From assembly GCF_003732665.1 (NCBI RefSeq), contig NZ_MOBP01000004.1, positions 124,001 to 188,000 on the forward strand: a stretch of 64,000 bases of DNA, written 5' to 3'. Both the position numbers and the translations under genes were made by a program. Source of the DNA: Pseudomonas frederiksbergensis. GTDB lineage: Bacteria; Pseudomonadota; Gammaproteobacteria; Pseudomonadales; Pseudomonadaceae. Shown here in pieces: positions 26,530 to 35,072 of the stretch. The first letter of the stretch is position 1, and each line of letters starts with the position of its first letter. The notes under the pieces were generated by a model. It worked only from the letters and a program-made list of their open reading frames with translations, was not told the origin of the DNA and made no database searches.

Positions 26530-27495
26530 ATGCGCACTGTCATTTTGCGTCGTGGTCTGGTCGCCCTGTTTGTGGCGGCTGTGTCCTTCGGCGTTATTTC
26601 CCAAGCACAAGCCGAGACCCTGCGGATCGGTTATCAGAAGTACGGCACCCTGGTGCTGCTCAAGGCCAAGGGCACGCTGGAAAAACGCCTCGCCGCCCAA
26701 GGCGTGGACGTGCAATGGACTGAATTCCCCGGCGGCCCGCAACTGTTGGAAGGCCTGAACGTCGGCTCCATCGACTTCGGCGTCACCGGCGAAACCCCGC
26801 CCGTCTTCGCCCAAGCCGCCGGCGCCGATCTGCTCTACGTCGCCTACGAGCCGCCAGCGCCCCACAGCGAAGCGATCCTGGTGCCGAAGGATTCGCCGAT
26901 CAAATCCGTTGCCGACCTCAAGGGCAAGAAAGTCGTCCTGAACAAAGGCTCCAACGTGCATTACCTGCTGGTCCGCGCCCTCGAAGACGCCGGCCTCAAA
27001 TACACCGATATCCAGACCGTATTCCTGCCACCCGCCGATGCCCGCGCCGCGTTCGAACGTGGCAGCGTCGATGCCTGGGTAATCTGGGACCCGTACCAGG
27101 CCGCCGCCGAACAGCAACTCCAAGCACGCACCCTGCGTGATGGCCAAGGCATCGTCGACAACCATCAGTTCTACCTGGCGACCAAGCCTTACGCACAGAA
27201 AAACCCCGAGGTGATCAAGACCCTCGTCGAAGAAGTGCGCGCCGTCGGCGAGTGGTCCAAGGCCAACCCGGAAGACGTGACCAAACAGGTTTCGCCACTG
27301 CTCGGCCTGTCGCCGGAGATCACCCTGACCTCGGTAAAACGCCAGGGCTACGGGGCGCTGTTCCTGACCCCGGAAGTGGTCGCCGCGCAACAGAAAATCG
27401 CCGACAGCTTCTACCAGCTCAAGCTGATCCCGAAGCCGCTCAGCATCAAAGACGTGATCTGGACGCCACCGGCGGCCGTTGCCAAAGCGCAGTAA
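26530..27495 (+). CDS. ssuA: aliphatic sulfonate ABC transporter substrate-binding protein
   Basis: This 321-residue periplasmic protein has a Sec signal peptide (about residues 1-29, cleavage after SQAQA). The mature start ETLRIGYQKYGTLVLLKAKG and VGSIDFGVTGETPPVFAQA are hallmarks of SsuA-type NMT1-like proteins. It delivers sulfonates to SsuBC for use as sulfur source. GGAG-type ribosome site (AATAGGAGAGCGCT) precedes ATG 26530. ssuD follows after 25 bases. Confidence 0.95.
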   Translation: MRTVILRRGLVALFVAAVSFGVISQAQAETLRIGYQKYGTLVLLKAKGTLEKRLAAQGVDVQWTEFPGGPQLLEGLNVGSIDFGVTGETPPVFAQAAGADLLYVAYEPPAPHSEAILVPKDSPIKSVADLKGKKVVLNKGSNVHYLLVRALEDAGLKYTDIQTVFLPPADARAAFERGSVDAWVIWDPYQAAAEQQLQARTLRDGQGIVDNHQFYLATKPYAQKNPEVIKTLVEEVRAVGEWSKANPEDVTKQVSPLLGLSPEITLTSVKRQGYGALFLTPEVVAAQQKIADSFYQLKLIPKPLSIKDVIWTPPAAVAKAQ

Positions 27496-27520
27496 TTCGA
27501 ATTCCTAAGGAGACCACTCC

Positions 27521-28669
27521 ATGAGCCTCAATATTTTCTGGTTCCTGCCTACCCACGGCGACGGCCATTACCTTGGCACCGCCGAAGGCGCTCGCGCCGT
27601 TGACCACGGTTATTTGCAACAGATTGCCCAGGCGGCGGATCGCCTGGGTTTCGGCGGGGTGTTGATCCCTACCGGCCGCTCCTGCGAAGACTCGTGGCTG
27701 GTGGCCGCGTCGCTGATCCCGGTGACCCAGCGTTTGAAATTCCTCGTTGCCCTGCGCCCCGGGATCATTTCCCCGACGGTGGCGGCGCGCCAGGCCGCGA
27801 CCCTGGATCGTTTGTCCGGCGGCCGTGCGCTGTTCAACCTGGTGACGGGCGGTGATCCGGATGAATTGGCCGGCGACGGTTTGTTCCTCAGCCACGAAGA
27901 GCGCTATCAAGCCTCGGTGGAATTCACCCGCATCTGGCGCCGGGTGCTGGAAGGCGAAACCGTCGATTACGACGGTCAGCACATCAGCGTGAAGGGTGCC
28001 AAGTTGCTCTATCCGCCGATCCAGCAACCGCGTCCGCCGCTGTACTTCGGCGGCTCGTCGGAAGCGGCCCAGGACTTGGCGGCGGAACAAGTGGAGATGG
28101 TCCTGACCTGGGGCGAACCTCCAGCGGCAGTGGCCAAGAAGATTGCACAAGTGCGGGCCAAAGCCGCGAAGCTCGGTCGCACCGTGCGCTTCGGCATTCG
28201 CTTGCATGTGATCGTGCGGGAAACCAACGAGGAAGCATGGGCCGCGGCAGATCGCCTGATTTCCCATGTGGACGACGAAACCATCGCCCGAGCCCAGGCT
28301 TCCCTGTCGCGTTTCGATTCGGTCGGCCAGCAACGTATGGCGGCGCTGCATGGCGGCAGCCGCGATAACCTGGAAGTCAGCCCTAATCTGTGGGCCGGCG
28401 TCGGCCTGGTACGCGGTGGTGCCGGGACGGCACTGGTGGGCGACGGTCCGACCGTGGCCGCACGCATGCAGGAATACGCCGACCTGGGCATCGACACGTT
28501 CATCTTCTCCGGTTATCCACACTTGGAAGAGGCTTACCGCGTCGCCGAGTTGCTGTTCCCGCACATCGACGTCCAGCGCCCGGAACAGCCACAGGGTGCC
28601 AACTTCGTCAGCCCGTTCGGTGAGATGGTGGCCAACGACATTCTTCCCAAAGCCGCGTCCCAGAGCTGA
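27521..28669 (+). CDS. ssuD: FMNH2-dependent alkanesulfonate monooxygenase
   Basis: This 382-residue bacterial-luciferase-family enzyme cleaves the C-S bond of alkanesulfonates, giving sulfite and an aldehyde, using FMNH2 from SsuE. Landmarks are the start [55 protein letters not shown], and the long TIM-barrel insertion ending in the mobile loop ([20 protein letters not shown]). Length matches E. coli SsuD within one residue. A strong CTAAGGAG site precedes the start. Confidence 0.96.
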   Translation: MSLNIFWFLPTHGDGHYLGTAEGARAVDHGYLQQIAQAADRLGFGGVLIPTGRSCEDSWLVAASLIPVTQRLKFLVALRPGIISPTVAARQAATLDRLSGGRALFNLVTGGDPDELAGDGLFLSHEERYQASVEFTRIWRRVLEGETVDYDGQHISVKGAKLLYPPIQQPRPPLYFGGSSEAAQDLAAEQVEMVLTWGEPPAAVAKKIAQVRAKAAKLGRTVRFGIRLHVIVRETNEEAWAAADRLISHVDDETIARAQASLSRFDSVGQQRMAALHGGSRDNLEVSPNLWAGVGLVRGGAGTALVGDGPTVAARMQEYADLGIDTFIFSGYPHLEEAYRVAELLFPHIDVQRPEQPQGANFVSPFGEMVANDILPKAASQS

Positions 28670-28678
28670 GGCGCCGCC

Positions 28679-29461
28679 ATGAAAAGAATTATCCACAACC
28701 TCGCGCCCTGGGCGTTGCCGGTGCTGTTGCTGGCGGTGTGGCAGTTGTCGGTGTCGGCGGGCTGGTTGTCGACGCGGATCCTGCCGGCTCCCATCGCCGT
28801 GATCGAAGCCGGGGTAAGCCTGGTGCGCAGCGGTGAAATCTGGACCCACCTGGCCATTAGCGGTTGGCGTGCGGCACTCGGTTTCACCATTGGCGGCGGC
28901 ATTGGCCTGACCCTGGGCTTCATCACCGGGCTGTCGAAGTGGGGCGAACGCCTGCTCGACAGTTCGGTGCAGATGATCCGCAACGTGCCGCACCTGGCGC
29001 TGATTCCGCTGGTGATCCTGTGGTTCGGCATCGATGAGTCGGCGAAGATTTTCCTGGTGGCGTTGGGCACGTTGTTTCCGATCTACCTCAATACCTATCA
29101 CGGCATCCGCAACGTCGATCCGGCGCTGGTGGAGATGGCGCGCAGTTATGGCTTGAGCGGTTTCAGCCTGTTTCGCCAGGTGATCCTGCCGGGTGCATTG
29201 CCTTCGATTCTGGTCGGTGTGCGTTTCGCTTTGGGCTTTATGTGGCTGACGCTGATCGTGGCCGAAACCATTTCCGCCAGCTCCGGCATCGGCTACCTGG
29301 CGATGAATGCCCGGGAGTTCTTGCAGACCGACGTGGTGGTGCTGGCGATTCTGTTGTACGCGGTGCTCGGCAAACTGGCCGACCTCGCGGCCCGTGGACT
29401 TGAACGCGTTTGGTTGCGCTGGCATCCGGCGTATCAGGTTGCCAAAGGAGGTGCCGCATGA
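28679..29461 (+). CDS. ssuC: aliphatic sulfonate ABC transporter permease
   Basis: This 260-residue inner-membrane permease has about six membrane segments. The EAA-like loop [20 protein letters not shown] contacts the ATPase SsuB. Start ATG 28679 lies 9 bases after the ssuD stop. Its stop overlaps the ssuB start as ATGA (29458-29461), so translation of the two transporter subunits is coupled. Confidence 0.95.
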   Translation: MKRIIHNLAPWALPVLLLAVWQLSVSAGWLSTRILPAPIAVIEAGVSLVRSGEIWTHLAISGWRAALGFTIGGGIGLTLGFITGLSKWGERLLDSSVQMIRNVPHLALIPLVILWFGIDESAKIFLVALGTLFPIYLNTYHGIRNVDPALVEMARSYGLSGFSLFRQVILPGALPSILVGVRFALGFMWLTLIVAETISASSGIGYLAMNAREFLQTDVVVLAILLYAVLGKLADLAARGLERVWLRWHPAYQVAKGGAA

Positions 29462-30264
29462 CCGCTCAACAACCTCCACGCCTGCTGCGCGGGATTCCGC
29501 TGGCGGTGCGCAAGCTGCAAAAGACCTTTGGTTCGCGGCAAGTGCTGCGCGAGGTCGACCTGCATATTCCGGCCGGGCAATTCGTCGCCGTGGTTGGTCG
29601 CAGTGGCTGTGGCAAAAGTACCTTGCTGCGTTTACTCGCCGGACTCGACAAGCCTACGGGCGGCGAGCTGCTGGCCGGTTCGGCGCCACTGAGCGATGCC
29701 CGGGAAGACACGCGGTTGATGTTCCAGGAAGCGCGCCTGCTGCCATGGAAAAAGGTCATCGACAACGTCGGCCTCGGGCTCAAGGGCAACTGGCGGCCGC
29801 AAGCTCTGGAAGCTTTGGAGTCGGTAGGCCTGGCGGATCGCGCCAATGAGTGGCCAGCGGCGCTGTCCGGTGGGCAGAAGCAACGCGTAGCCCTGGCCCG
29901 CGCGCTGATCCACCAACCGCGCTTGCTGCTGCTGGACGAGCCGTTGGGCGCCCTGGATGCCCTGACCCGGATTGAAATGCAGCAACTGATCGAACGGCTC
30001 TGGCAAAAGCACGGCTTCACCGTGTTGCTGGTCACCCACGACGTCAGTGAAGCGGTGGCGATTGCCGATCGGGTGATCCTGATCGAAGACGGCGAAGTTG
30101 GCCTCGACCTGCAGGTGGAACTGCCACGCCCTCGGGTGCGCGGCTCCCATCGGCTGGCGGCGCTGGAAACCGAAGTCCTCAACCGCGTGCTGTCCCTGCC
30201 CGGCGAACCGCCGGAACCGGAACCTGTTTCACCATTGCCTACGCAACTGCGTTGGGCGCAATAA
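29458..30264 (+). CDS. ssuB: aliphatic sulfonate ABC transporter ATP-binding protein
   Basis: This 268-residue ABC ATPase has Walker [21 protein letters not shown], signature [15 protein letters not shown], Walker [17 protein letters not shown] and switch His in [20 protein letters not shown] 29458 overlaps the ssuC stop; the frame is open upstream to 29410 inside ssuC but the coupled start is far more likely. The C-terminal tail (about 35 residues after the ABC fold) is proline-rich. It energises sulfonate import with SsuC. Confidence 0.95.
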   Translation: MTAQQPPRLLRGIPLAVRKLQKTFGSRQVLREVDLHIPAGQFVAVVGRSGCGKSTLLRLLAGLDKPTGGELLAGSAPLSDAREDTRLMFQEARLLPWKKVIDNVGLGLKGNWRPQALEALESVGLADRANEWPAALSGGQKQRVALARALIHQPRLLLLDEPLGALDALTRIEMQQLIERLWQKHGFTVLLVTHDVSEAVAIADRVILIEDGEVGLDLQVELPRPRVRGSHRLAALETEVLNRVLSLPGEPPEPEPVSPLPTQLRWAQ

Positions 30265-30299
30265 CCCACGCCTTATCTCTACTGACAGGAATCAACATC

Positions 30300-30515
30300 A
30301 TGACTATCAAAGCCATCAACGTTCGTAACCAGTTCAAAGGCTCGATCAAGGAAATCGTATTGGGTGACGTGCTGTCGGAAATCGACGTTCAGACCGCTTC
30401 CGGCATCGTCACTTCGGTGATCACCACGCGTTCGGTGAAAGAGCTGGAACTGGTGGTCGGCAGCGAAGTGATCGCCTTCGTGAAATCCACTGAAGTGTCG
30501 ATCGCCAAGTTGTAA
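30300..30515 (+). CDS. ssuF: SsuF, TOBE/molybdopterin-binding-like small protein
   Basis: This 71-residue protein (MTIKAINVRNQFKGSIKEIV) consists of one TOBE/Mop domain, the fold that binds molybdate-like oxyanions. A Mop-like gene closing the ssu operon is known in Pseudomonas putida as ssuF and is needed for sulfonate growth there. ATG 30300 follows ACAGGAATCAACATC. A terminator lies 17 bases downstream. Its molecular role in sulfonate use is not settled. Confidence 0.88.
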   Translation: MTIKAINVRNQFKGSIKEIVLGDVLSEIDVQTASGIVTSVITTRSVKELELVVGSEVIAFVKSTEVSIAKL

Positions 30516-30532
30516 GTGGTGCGTAAACGACA

Positions 30533-30566
30533 ACCCTGAAGGGTTTCAGCCCTTCGGGGTTTTTTT
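30533..30566 (+). terminator. Rho-independent terminator of the ssu operon
   Basis: Stem accctgaaggg (30533-30543) pairs with cccttcggggt (30550-30560), 11 pairs with one G-U, followed by a seven-T run. Confidence 0.93.
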
Positions 30567-30598
30567 GTGCGTGAATCAGTGAATTCGGCGGTGCGGCA

Positions 30599-30691
30599 TT
30601 CGCGAGCAAGCCCGCTCCCACAGGGGATTTGTGTCGAACACAAATTCTATGCTCACTGAAGATCTACTGTGGGAGCGGGCATGCTCGCGAA
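30599..30691. repeat. REPIN-type inverted repeat (gagcgggcttgctcgcgaa family, divergent arm order)
   Basis: Arms 30599-30622 and 30668-30691 are inverted copies with one substitution (gggcatgctc). It lies between the convergent ends of ssuF and the TetR gene. Confidence 0.88.
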
Positions 30692-30716
30692 GAGGCCAGT
30701 AGAGCCAGCCAAGAAA

Positions 30717-31355
30717 TCAGGCTGAGAGGGCGCGCTTGGGCAGATACGGCGGCAGGTAAAGCCCCAGATACGCATCGAACACCCGCATTCCTTCCTCAGC
30801 CATGCGCGGCGTGATCTGCCCATGCTGCTGCACCGAGCGCGCATACACTCGATCCCCCAGCTCCATCGCCAACGCAAACACATCAACGTCCATCGGCAGC
30901 CTCGGCAGTTCGAAGTGATGGTCGAACAACGTGTGCATCAGATCGCCCAGCTCGAGGTCGTGTTGACGGTCGGCCTGGGTGACTTCGGTCAAACCGTGTT
31001 GCGCGAGAATCAACTGGCGGGCGGCGGCGTCTTCGTCGTAGATATCGAGCATGCGTTGCTCGACCAGCCGCGACAGGTCGCGCCAGTCATGCAGCGCGTC
31101 GTGATCAATCGGCGCTTGCAGGCAGGCGCGGAACGCGGCGTGGACGTCGGCCGTCAGCCCTTCGAGCAGGGCCGGGACGCTGGCGAAGAAGTGGTAGACC
31201 GACGACGGCGGAATCTCCGCCCGCTCGGCGACGCTGTAGATCGACAGGCTGGCCACGCCCTCGGCGGCCAGCAGCGTGCGGGCGGCATCGAGGATCGAAT
31301 CGATCCGCGCCTGGCTGCGTGCGCGGGGTTTGCGGATAGGGGCGGGGCGGGTCAT
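30717..31355 (-). CDS. TetR/AcrR-family transcriptional regulator
   Basis: This 212-residue repressor-type protein starts at ATG 31355 (MTRPAPIRKPRARSQARIDS) with AGGAGA upstream; the longer open frame runs through a repeat and is not coding. The N-terminal helix-turn-helix is clear (ILDAARTLLAAEGVASLSIY, then AEIPPSSVYHFFASVPALLE). The C-terminal ligand domain is unassigned. It lies downstream of spuI on the same strand, separated by a terminator and a repeat. A role in polyamine gene control is possible but only by location. Confidence 0.87.
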   Translation of the reverse strand: MTRPAPIRKPRARSQARIDSILDAARTLLAAEGVASLSIYSVAERAEIPPSSVYHFFASVPALLEGLTADVHAAFRACLQAPIDHDALHDWRDLSRLVEQRMLDIYDEDAAARQLILAQHGLTEVTQADRQHDLELGDLMHTLFDHHFELPRLPMDVDVFALAMELGDRVYARSVQQHGQITPRMAEEGMRVFDAYLGLYLPPYLPKRALSA

Positions 31356-31420
31356 TGGCGTCTCCTGCGGGGCAGCGGGCATTGTACGAGTCGGGTTGTG
31401 TTGTTGTCTTGTAGGCCGCC

Positions 31421-31513
31421 TTCGCGAGCAAGCCCGCTCCCACATTTGATTGGTGTGAAACACAGAATTTGCGTGCGAAGGAAATCTCCTGTGGGAGCGG
31501 GCTTGCTCGCGAA
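31421..31513. repeat. REPIN-type inverted repeat (gagcgggcttgctcgcgaa family)
   Basis: Exact 24-base inverted arms at 31421-31444 and 31490-31513. It lies between spuI's terminator and the TetR gene, both on the minus strand. Confidence 0.9.
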
Positions 31514-31530
31514 CCGCCGCAGGCGGCCAT

Positions 31531-31567
31531 AAAAAAACGCCGTCAGCTTCATCAGCCAACGGCGTTT
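31531..31567 (-). terminator. Rho-independent terminator of spuI
   Basis: On the minus strand, stem aaacgccgt (complement of 31559-31567) pairs with acggcgttt (complement of 31535-31543), followed by a T run from the seven A at 31531-31537. It is 19 bases past the spuI stop. Confidence 0.88.
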
Positions 31568-31585
31568 CTTTGTGACTGCAACCAC

Positions 31586-32962
31586 TTAAACGGTATGCAG
31601 GTACCAGTTGTACTCAAGGTCGGAGATGGAGTGTTCAAACTCCTCCAGCTCACTTTCCTTGCAGGCCACGAAGATATCGATGTATTTCGGATCGATGTAC
31701 TTGGCCATGACTTCGCTGTCGTCCAGCTCGCGCAATGCATCACGCAGGTTGTTCGGCAGGCTTTGCTCGTTCTGCTCGTAGGAGTTGCCTTCCACGGGCG
31801 CGCCTGGCTCGATCTTGTTGGTCAGGCCGTGATGCACGCCTGCCAGGACCGAAGCCATCAGCAGGTACGGGTTGGCATCGGCGCCGGCAACGCGGTGTTC
31901 GATCCGCACCGCATCGGACGAGCCGGTCGGTACGCGAATCGCCACGGTCCGGTTGTCCAGGCCCCAGCACGGCGAGTTCGGCACGTAGAACTGTGCGCCG
32001 AAACGACGGTACGAGTTGACGTTCGGGCACAGGAAAGCCATCTGTGCCGGCAGGGTCTCGAGCACACCGCCGATCGCGTGACGCAGTGCGGCGTTCTGCT
32101 CGGGATCCTCGCTGGCAAAAATATTCTTGCCGTCACGGTCGAGAATCGAGATGTGGACGTGTAGCCCGTTACCCGCCTGGCCTGGGTAAGGCTTGGCCAT
32201 GAAGGTGGTGTCCATCTCATGGTCGTAGGCGATGTTCTTGATCAGGCGCTTGAGCAGGACCGCGTAGTCGCAAGCCTTGATCGGGTCGGCGACGTGGTGC
32301 AGGTTCACTTCGAACTGCGCCGGGGCACTTTCCTTGACGATGGCGTCGGCCGGGATGCCTTGCTCTTTCGCACCTTCCAGAATGTCCTGGAGGCAGTCGA
32401 CGTATTCGTCGAGGTCGTCGATCAGGTAGACCTGAGTCGAATGCGGGCGTTTGCCGGAGATCGGCGAGCGCGGCGGTTGCGGTCGGCCGTTCACGTTCTC
32501 CTGGTCGATCAGGTAGAACTCCAGTTCGAACGCGGCACAGATCGTCAGACCCATGTCATCGAACTTGGTCACAACCTGGCGCAAAACTTCACGGGGATCC
32601 GCGAAGAAAGGTTCACCTTCGATTTCGTGCATGGTCATCAGCAGTTGCGCGGTAGGGCGCTTTTGCCAAGGCTCATTGCACAGGGTGTCGGGGATTGGAT
32701 AGCAGATTCGGTCAGCATCGCCGATGTCCAGGCCCAGGCCGGTGCTTTCCACCGTCGAGCCATTGATATCCAGAGCAAATAGAGAGGCCGGCAGGTTGAT
32801 GCCTTTCTCGTAAACCTTGTGGAGGCTGGTGCGTTCAATGCGCTTGCCGCGCACCACACCATTCATATCCGCAATCAGAAGGTCAACGTACAGAACCTCA
32901 GGATGTTCCTTAAGGAACGCGTTCGCTTCGTTAAGCTGAACGGCACGCGGGGGTACCGACAT
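31586..32962 (-). CDS. spuI: glutamine-synthetase-family gamma-glutamylpolyamine synthetase
   Basis: This 458-residue GS-family ligase would add glutamate to putrescine or another polyamine. GS beta-grasp and catalytic domains are visible: CAAFELEFYLID (metal Glu), NLHHVADPIKACDYAVLLKR, NGLHVHISILDRDGKNIF (ammonia/nucleotide site), CPNVNSYRRFG and NRTVAIRVPTGSSDAVRIEHR. It is divergent from the spuA-H run, the arrangement described for spuI in P. aeruginosa. Start ATG 32962 gives MSVPPRAVQLNEANAFLKEH. Substrate choice among polyamines is inferred from context. Confidence 0.88.
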   Translation of the reverse strand: MSVPPRAVQLNEANAFLKEHPEVLYVDLLIADMNGVVRGKRIERTSLHKVYEKGINLPASLFALDINGSTVESTGLGLDIGDADRICYPIPDTLCNEPWQKRPTAQLLMTMHEIEGEPFFADPREVLRQVVTKFDDMGLTICAAFELEFYLIDQENVNGRPQPPRSPISGKRPHSTQVYLIDDLDEYVDCLQDILEGAKEQGIPADAIVKESAPAQFEVNLHHVADPIKACDYAVLLKRLIKNIAYDHEMDTTFMAKPYPGQAGNGLHVHISILDRDGKNIFASEDPEQNAALRHAIGGVLETLPAQMAFLCPNVNSYRRFGAQFYVPNSPCWGLDNRTVAIRVPTGSSDAVRIEHRVAGADANPYLLMASVLAGVHHGLTNKIEPGAPVEGNSYEQNEQSLPNNLRDALRELDDSEVMAKYIDPKYIDIFVACKESELEEFEHSISDLEYNWYLHTV

Positions 32963-33240
32963 GATGCAACACCTTTGTTGTTAAAAATATCAATCATTGA
33001 TCTCTTCGGGTTTCAGTCAACCCGAACGGCATGCCGAAGTCAAGCGAGGCCTTTTTTGCCCTAAAAAAGCGCTCGTGAGGCTTTTTTGAGGCACTTTGGG
33101 GCGTTTTTTTGCCTTTGGCCATCTTGGCAACTGCACGTTTGAGCGGGCCGTGTTGTATTTTTTACGGGGGTGTTGTGTAAAAAAATGAACAAGGCTAAGC
33201 TCGATTCAAACCCATAACAGCAATAATACCGGGGTGCTTC
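32963..33240. promoter_or_regulatory. divergent promoter region of spuI and the spu operon
   Basis: These 278 bases separate the two start codons. They contain many T/A tracts (cttttttgcc, ctaaaaaagcg, gtattttttacggg, gtaaaaaaatg) and a small inverted repeat (cgggtttcagtcaacccg, 33008-33025). No coding frame is seen. Promoters for both directions must be here; no specific operator is claimed. Confidence 0.5.
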
Positions 33241-33621
33241 ATGTCTCGCCTGCCGTTAATCGGCGTCGCCGTCTGCTCTGGGCAGATCGGTCTGCATGCT
33301 TATCACATCAGTGGCGATCGTTACGTTCACACCAAGGCCTTCGTTGCCAATGGCGTGCCGTCGACTCTTCCTTCCCCGGTGGCCGCGCTGGCCCCGTCCG
33401 ATATTCTGGACGGTCCGCACGACATTCTCTTTACTGCCCGTACTCCCAATATAGAACCGTTTCACTTCAGCGGCCCGGCCAATGCGCCTGGCCCTGCTCA
33501 TGATTCTGCACGCCCGACTACGCTCTCCATGGCCCATGCCCGGGTCGCGGCGAGTGTTTGTGCGCGGCCCTTGCAGTGGCAATCTGTAACACGCGACGCC
33601 CATGCGTCAAACAACGCCTGA
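33241..33621 (+). pseudogene. spuA: truncated, degraded remnant of spuA (class I glutamine amidotransferase)
   Basis: The frame (126 residues) starts MSRLPLIGVAVCSGQIGLHA and keeps YHISGDRY, APSDILDGPHDILFT and NIEPFHFSGPANAPGPAHDS, which match the N-terminus of SpuA/PuuD gamma-glutamyl-GABA hydrolases as I know them. It lies exactly where spuA opens the spuABCDEFGH operon. The product ends near residue 126, whereas the family has about 250. The nucleophile motif GICRG is not intact (only Cys107 in SVCARP is nearby), and the whole triad C-terminal part is absent. It is therefore almost certainly inactive. Confidence 0.72.
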
Positions 33622-33657
33622 CTTATAAGAGTCAGGAAACTCAGCCTAGAGGCATTT

Positions 33658-35016
33658 ATGAGTAACAACCTCGACCAGCTCACCGATTGGTTGAAAGACC
33701 ACAAGATCACAGAAGTCGAATGCATGATCGCCGACTTGACCGGGATCACCCGGGGCAAGATTTCGCCGACCAACAAGTTCATTGCCGAAAAAGGCATGCG
33801 CCTGCCCGAGAGCGTTCTGTTGCAGACCGTGACCGGCGACTATGTCGAAGACGACATCTATTACGAACTGCTCGACCCGGCCGACATCGACATGATCTGC
33901 CGCCCCGACCAGAACGCGGTGTACCTGGTGCCCTGGTCCATCGAGCCGACCGCTCAGGTGATCCACGACACCTACGACAAGCAGGGCAACCCGATCGAGC
34001 TGTCGCCGCGCAACGTATTGAAGAAGGTTTTGAAACTCTACGCCGACAAGGGCTGGCAGCCGATCGTGGCGCCGGAAATGGAGTTCTACCTGACCAAGCG
34101 CTGCGAAGACCCCGACTTCCCGCTGCAACCGCCAATTGGCCGTTCCGGTCGCCCGGAAACCGGTCGCCAGTCGTTCTCCATTGAAGCAGCGAACGAATTC
34201 GACCCGCTGTTCGAAGACGTCTACGACTGGTGCGAACTGCAGGAACTGGACCTCGACACGTTGATCCACGAGGACGGCACGGCGCAGATGGAAATCAACT
34301 TCCGTCACGGCGATGCCCTGTCCCTGGCCGACCAGATTCTGGTGTTCAAGCGCACCATGCGCGAAGCCGCGCTCAAGCACGACGTGGCGGCCACCTTCAT
34401 GGCCAAGCCCATGACCGGCGAGCCGGGCAGTGCGATGCATATCCACCAGAGCATCATCGACCTCGAGACCGGCAAGAACGTCTTTTCCAATGAAGACGGG
34501 ACCATGAGCCAGTTGTTCCTGCACCACATCGGTGGTTTGCAAAAACTCATCCCGGAATTGCTGCCGCTGTTCGCGCCGAACGTCAACTCGTTCCGCCGCT
34601 TCCTGCCGGACACCTCGGCACCGGTGAACGTGGAGTGGGGCGAAGAGAACCGCACCGTGGGCCTGCGCGTACCGGATGCCGGGCCGCAAAACCGTCGGGT
34701 GGAAAACCGCCTGCCGGGCGCCGACGCCAACCCGTACCTGGCGATTGCCGCGAGCCTGCTCTGCGGCTACATCGGCATGGTCGAAGGCTTGAACCCGAGT
34801 GCGCCGGTGGTGGGGCGTGGCTATGAACGCCGCAACCTGCGCCTGCCACTGACCATCGAAGACGCGCTGGAACGCATGGAACACAGCGCGACCATCGAGA
34901 AATACCTGGGCAAGAAATTCATTACTGGCTACGTCGCGGTCAAGCGGGCCGAGCATGAAAACTTCAAGCGCGTAATCAGTTCGTGGGAGCGGGAATTCCT
35001 GCTCTTCGCCGTCTGA
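33658..35016 (+). CDS. spuB: glutamine-synthetase-family gamma-glutamylpolyamine synthetase
   Basis: This 452-residue GS-family enzyme has the start MSNNLDQLTDWLKDHKITEV. GS catalytic motifs are visible: APEMEFYLTKR, GTAQMEINFRHGDALSLADQ, GSAMHIHQSIID, APNVNSFRRFLPD and NRTVGLRVPDAG with NRLPGADANPYLAIA. It is a paralogue of SpuI, expected to ligate glutamate to polyamines. It follows the spuA remnant by 36 bases and precedes spuC by 56, in one probable operon. Confidence 0.9.
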   Translation: MSNNLDQLTDWLKDHKITEVECMIADLTGITRGKISPTNKFIAEKGMRLPESVLLQTVTGDYVEDDIYYELLDPADIDMICRPDQNAVYLVPWSIEPTAQVIHDTYDKQGNPIELSPRNVLKKVLKLYADKGWQPIVAPEMEFYLTKRCEDPDFPLQPPIGRSGRPETGRQSFSIEAANEFDPLFEDVYDWCELQELDLDTLIHEDGTAQMEINFRHGDALSLADQILVFKRTMREAALKHDVAATFMAKPMTGEPGSAMHIHQSIIDLETGKNVFSNEDGTMSQLFLHHIGGLQKLIPELLPLFAPNVNSFRRFLPDTSAPVNVEWGEENRTVGLRVPDAGPQNRRVENRLPGADANPYLAIAASLLCGYIGMVEGLNPSAPVVGRGYERRNLRLPLTIEDALERMEHSATIEKYLGKKFITGYVAVKRAEHENFKRVISSWEREFLLFAV

Positions 35017-35072
35017 TGCGCCGGGCGCCGCTGCACTGGGCGGCGCTCTAACCGATTCCAAGGAGAATTCGC

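Noticed and set aside
27446..29479. 677-residue open frame antisense to ssuD/ssuC
   Set aside because: Composition is rich in His, Gln and Arg with no domain pattern, as expected for the complement of G+C-rich genes; ssuD and ssuC are certain.
33646..35061. 471-residue open frame antisense to spuB
   Set aside because: It mirrors spuB almost exactly and lacks any protein family pattern.
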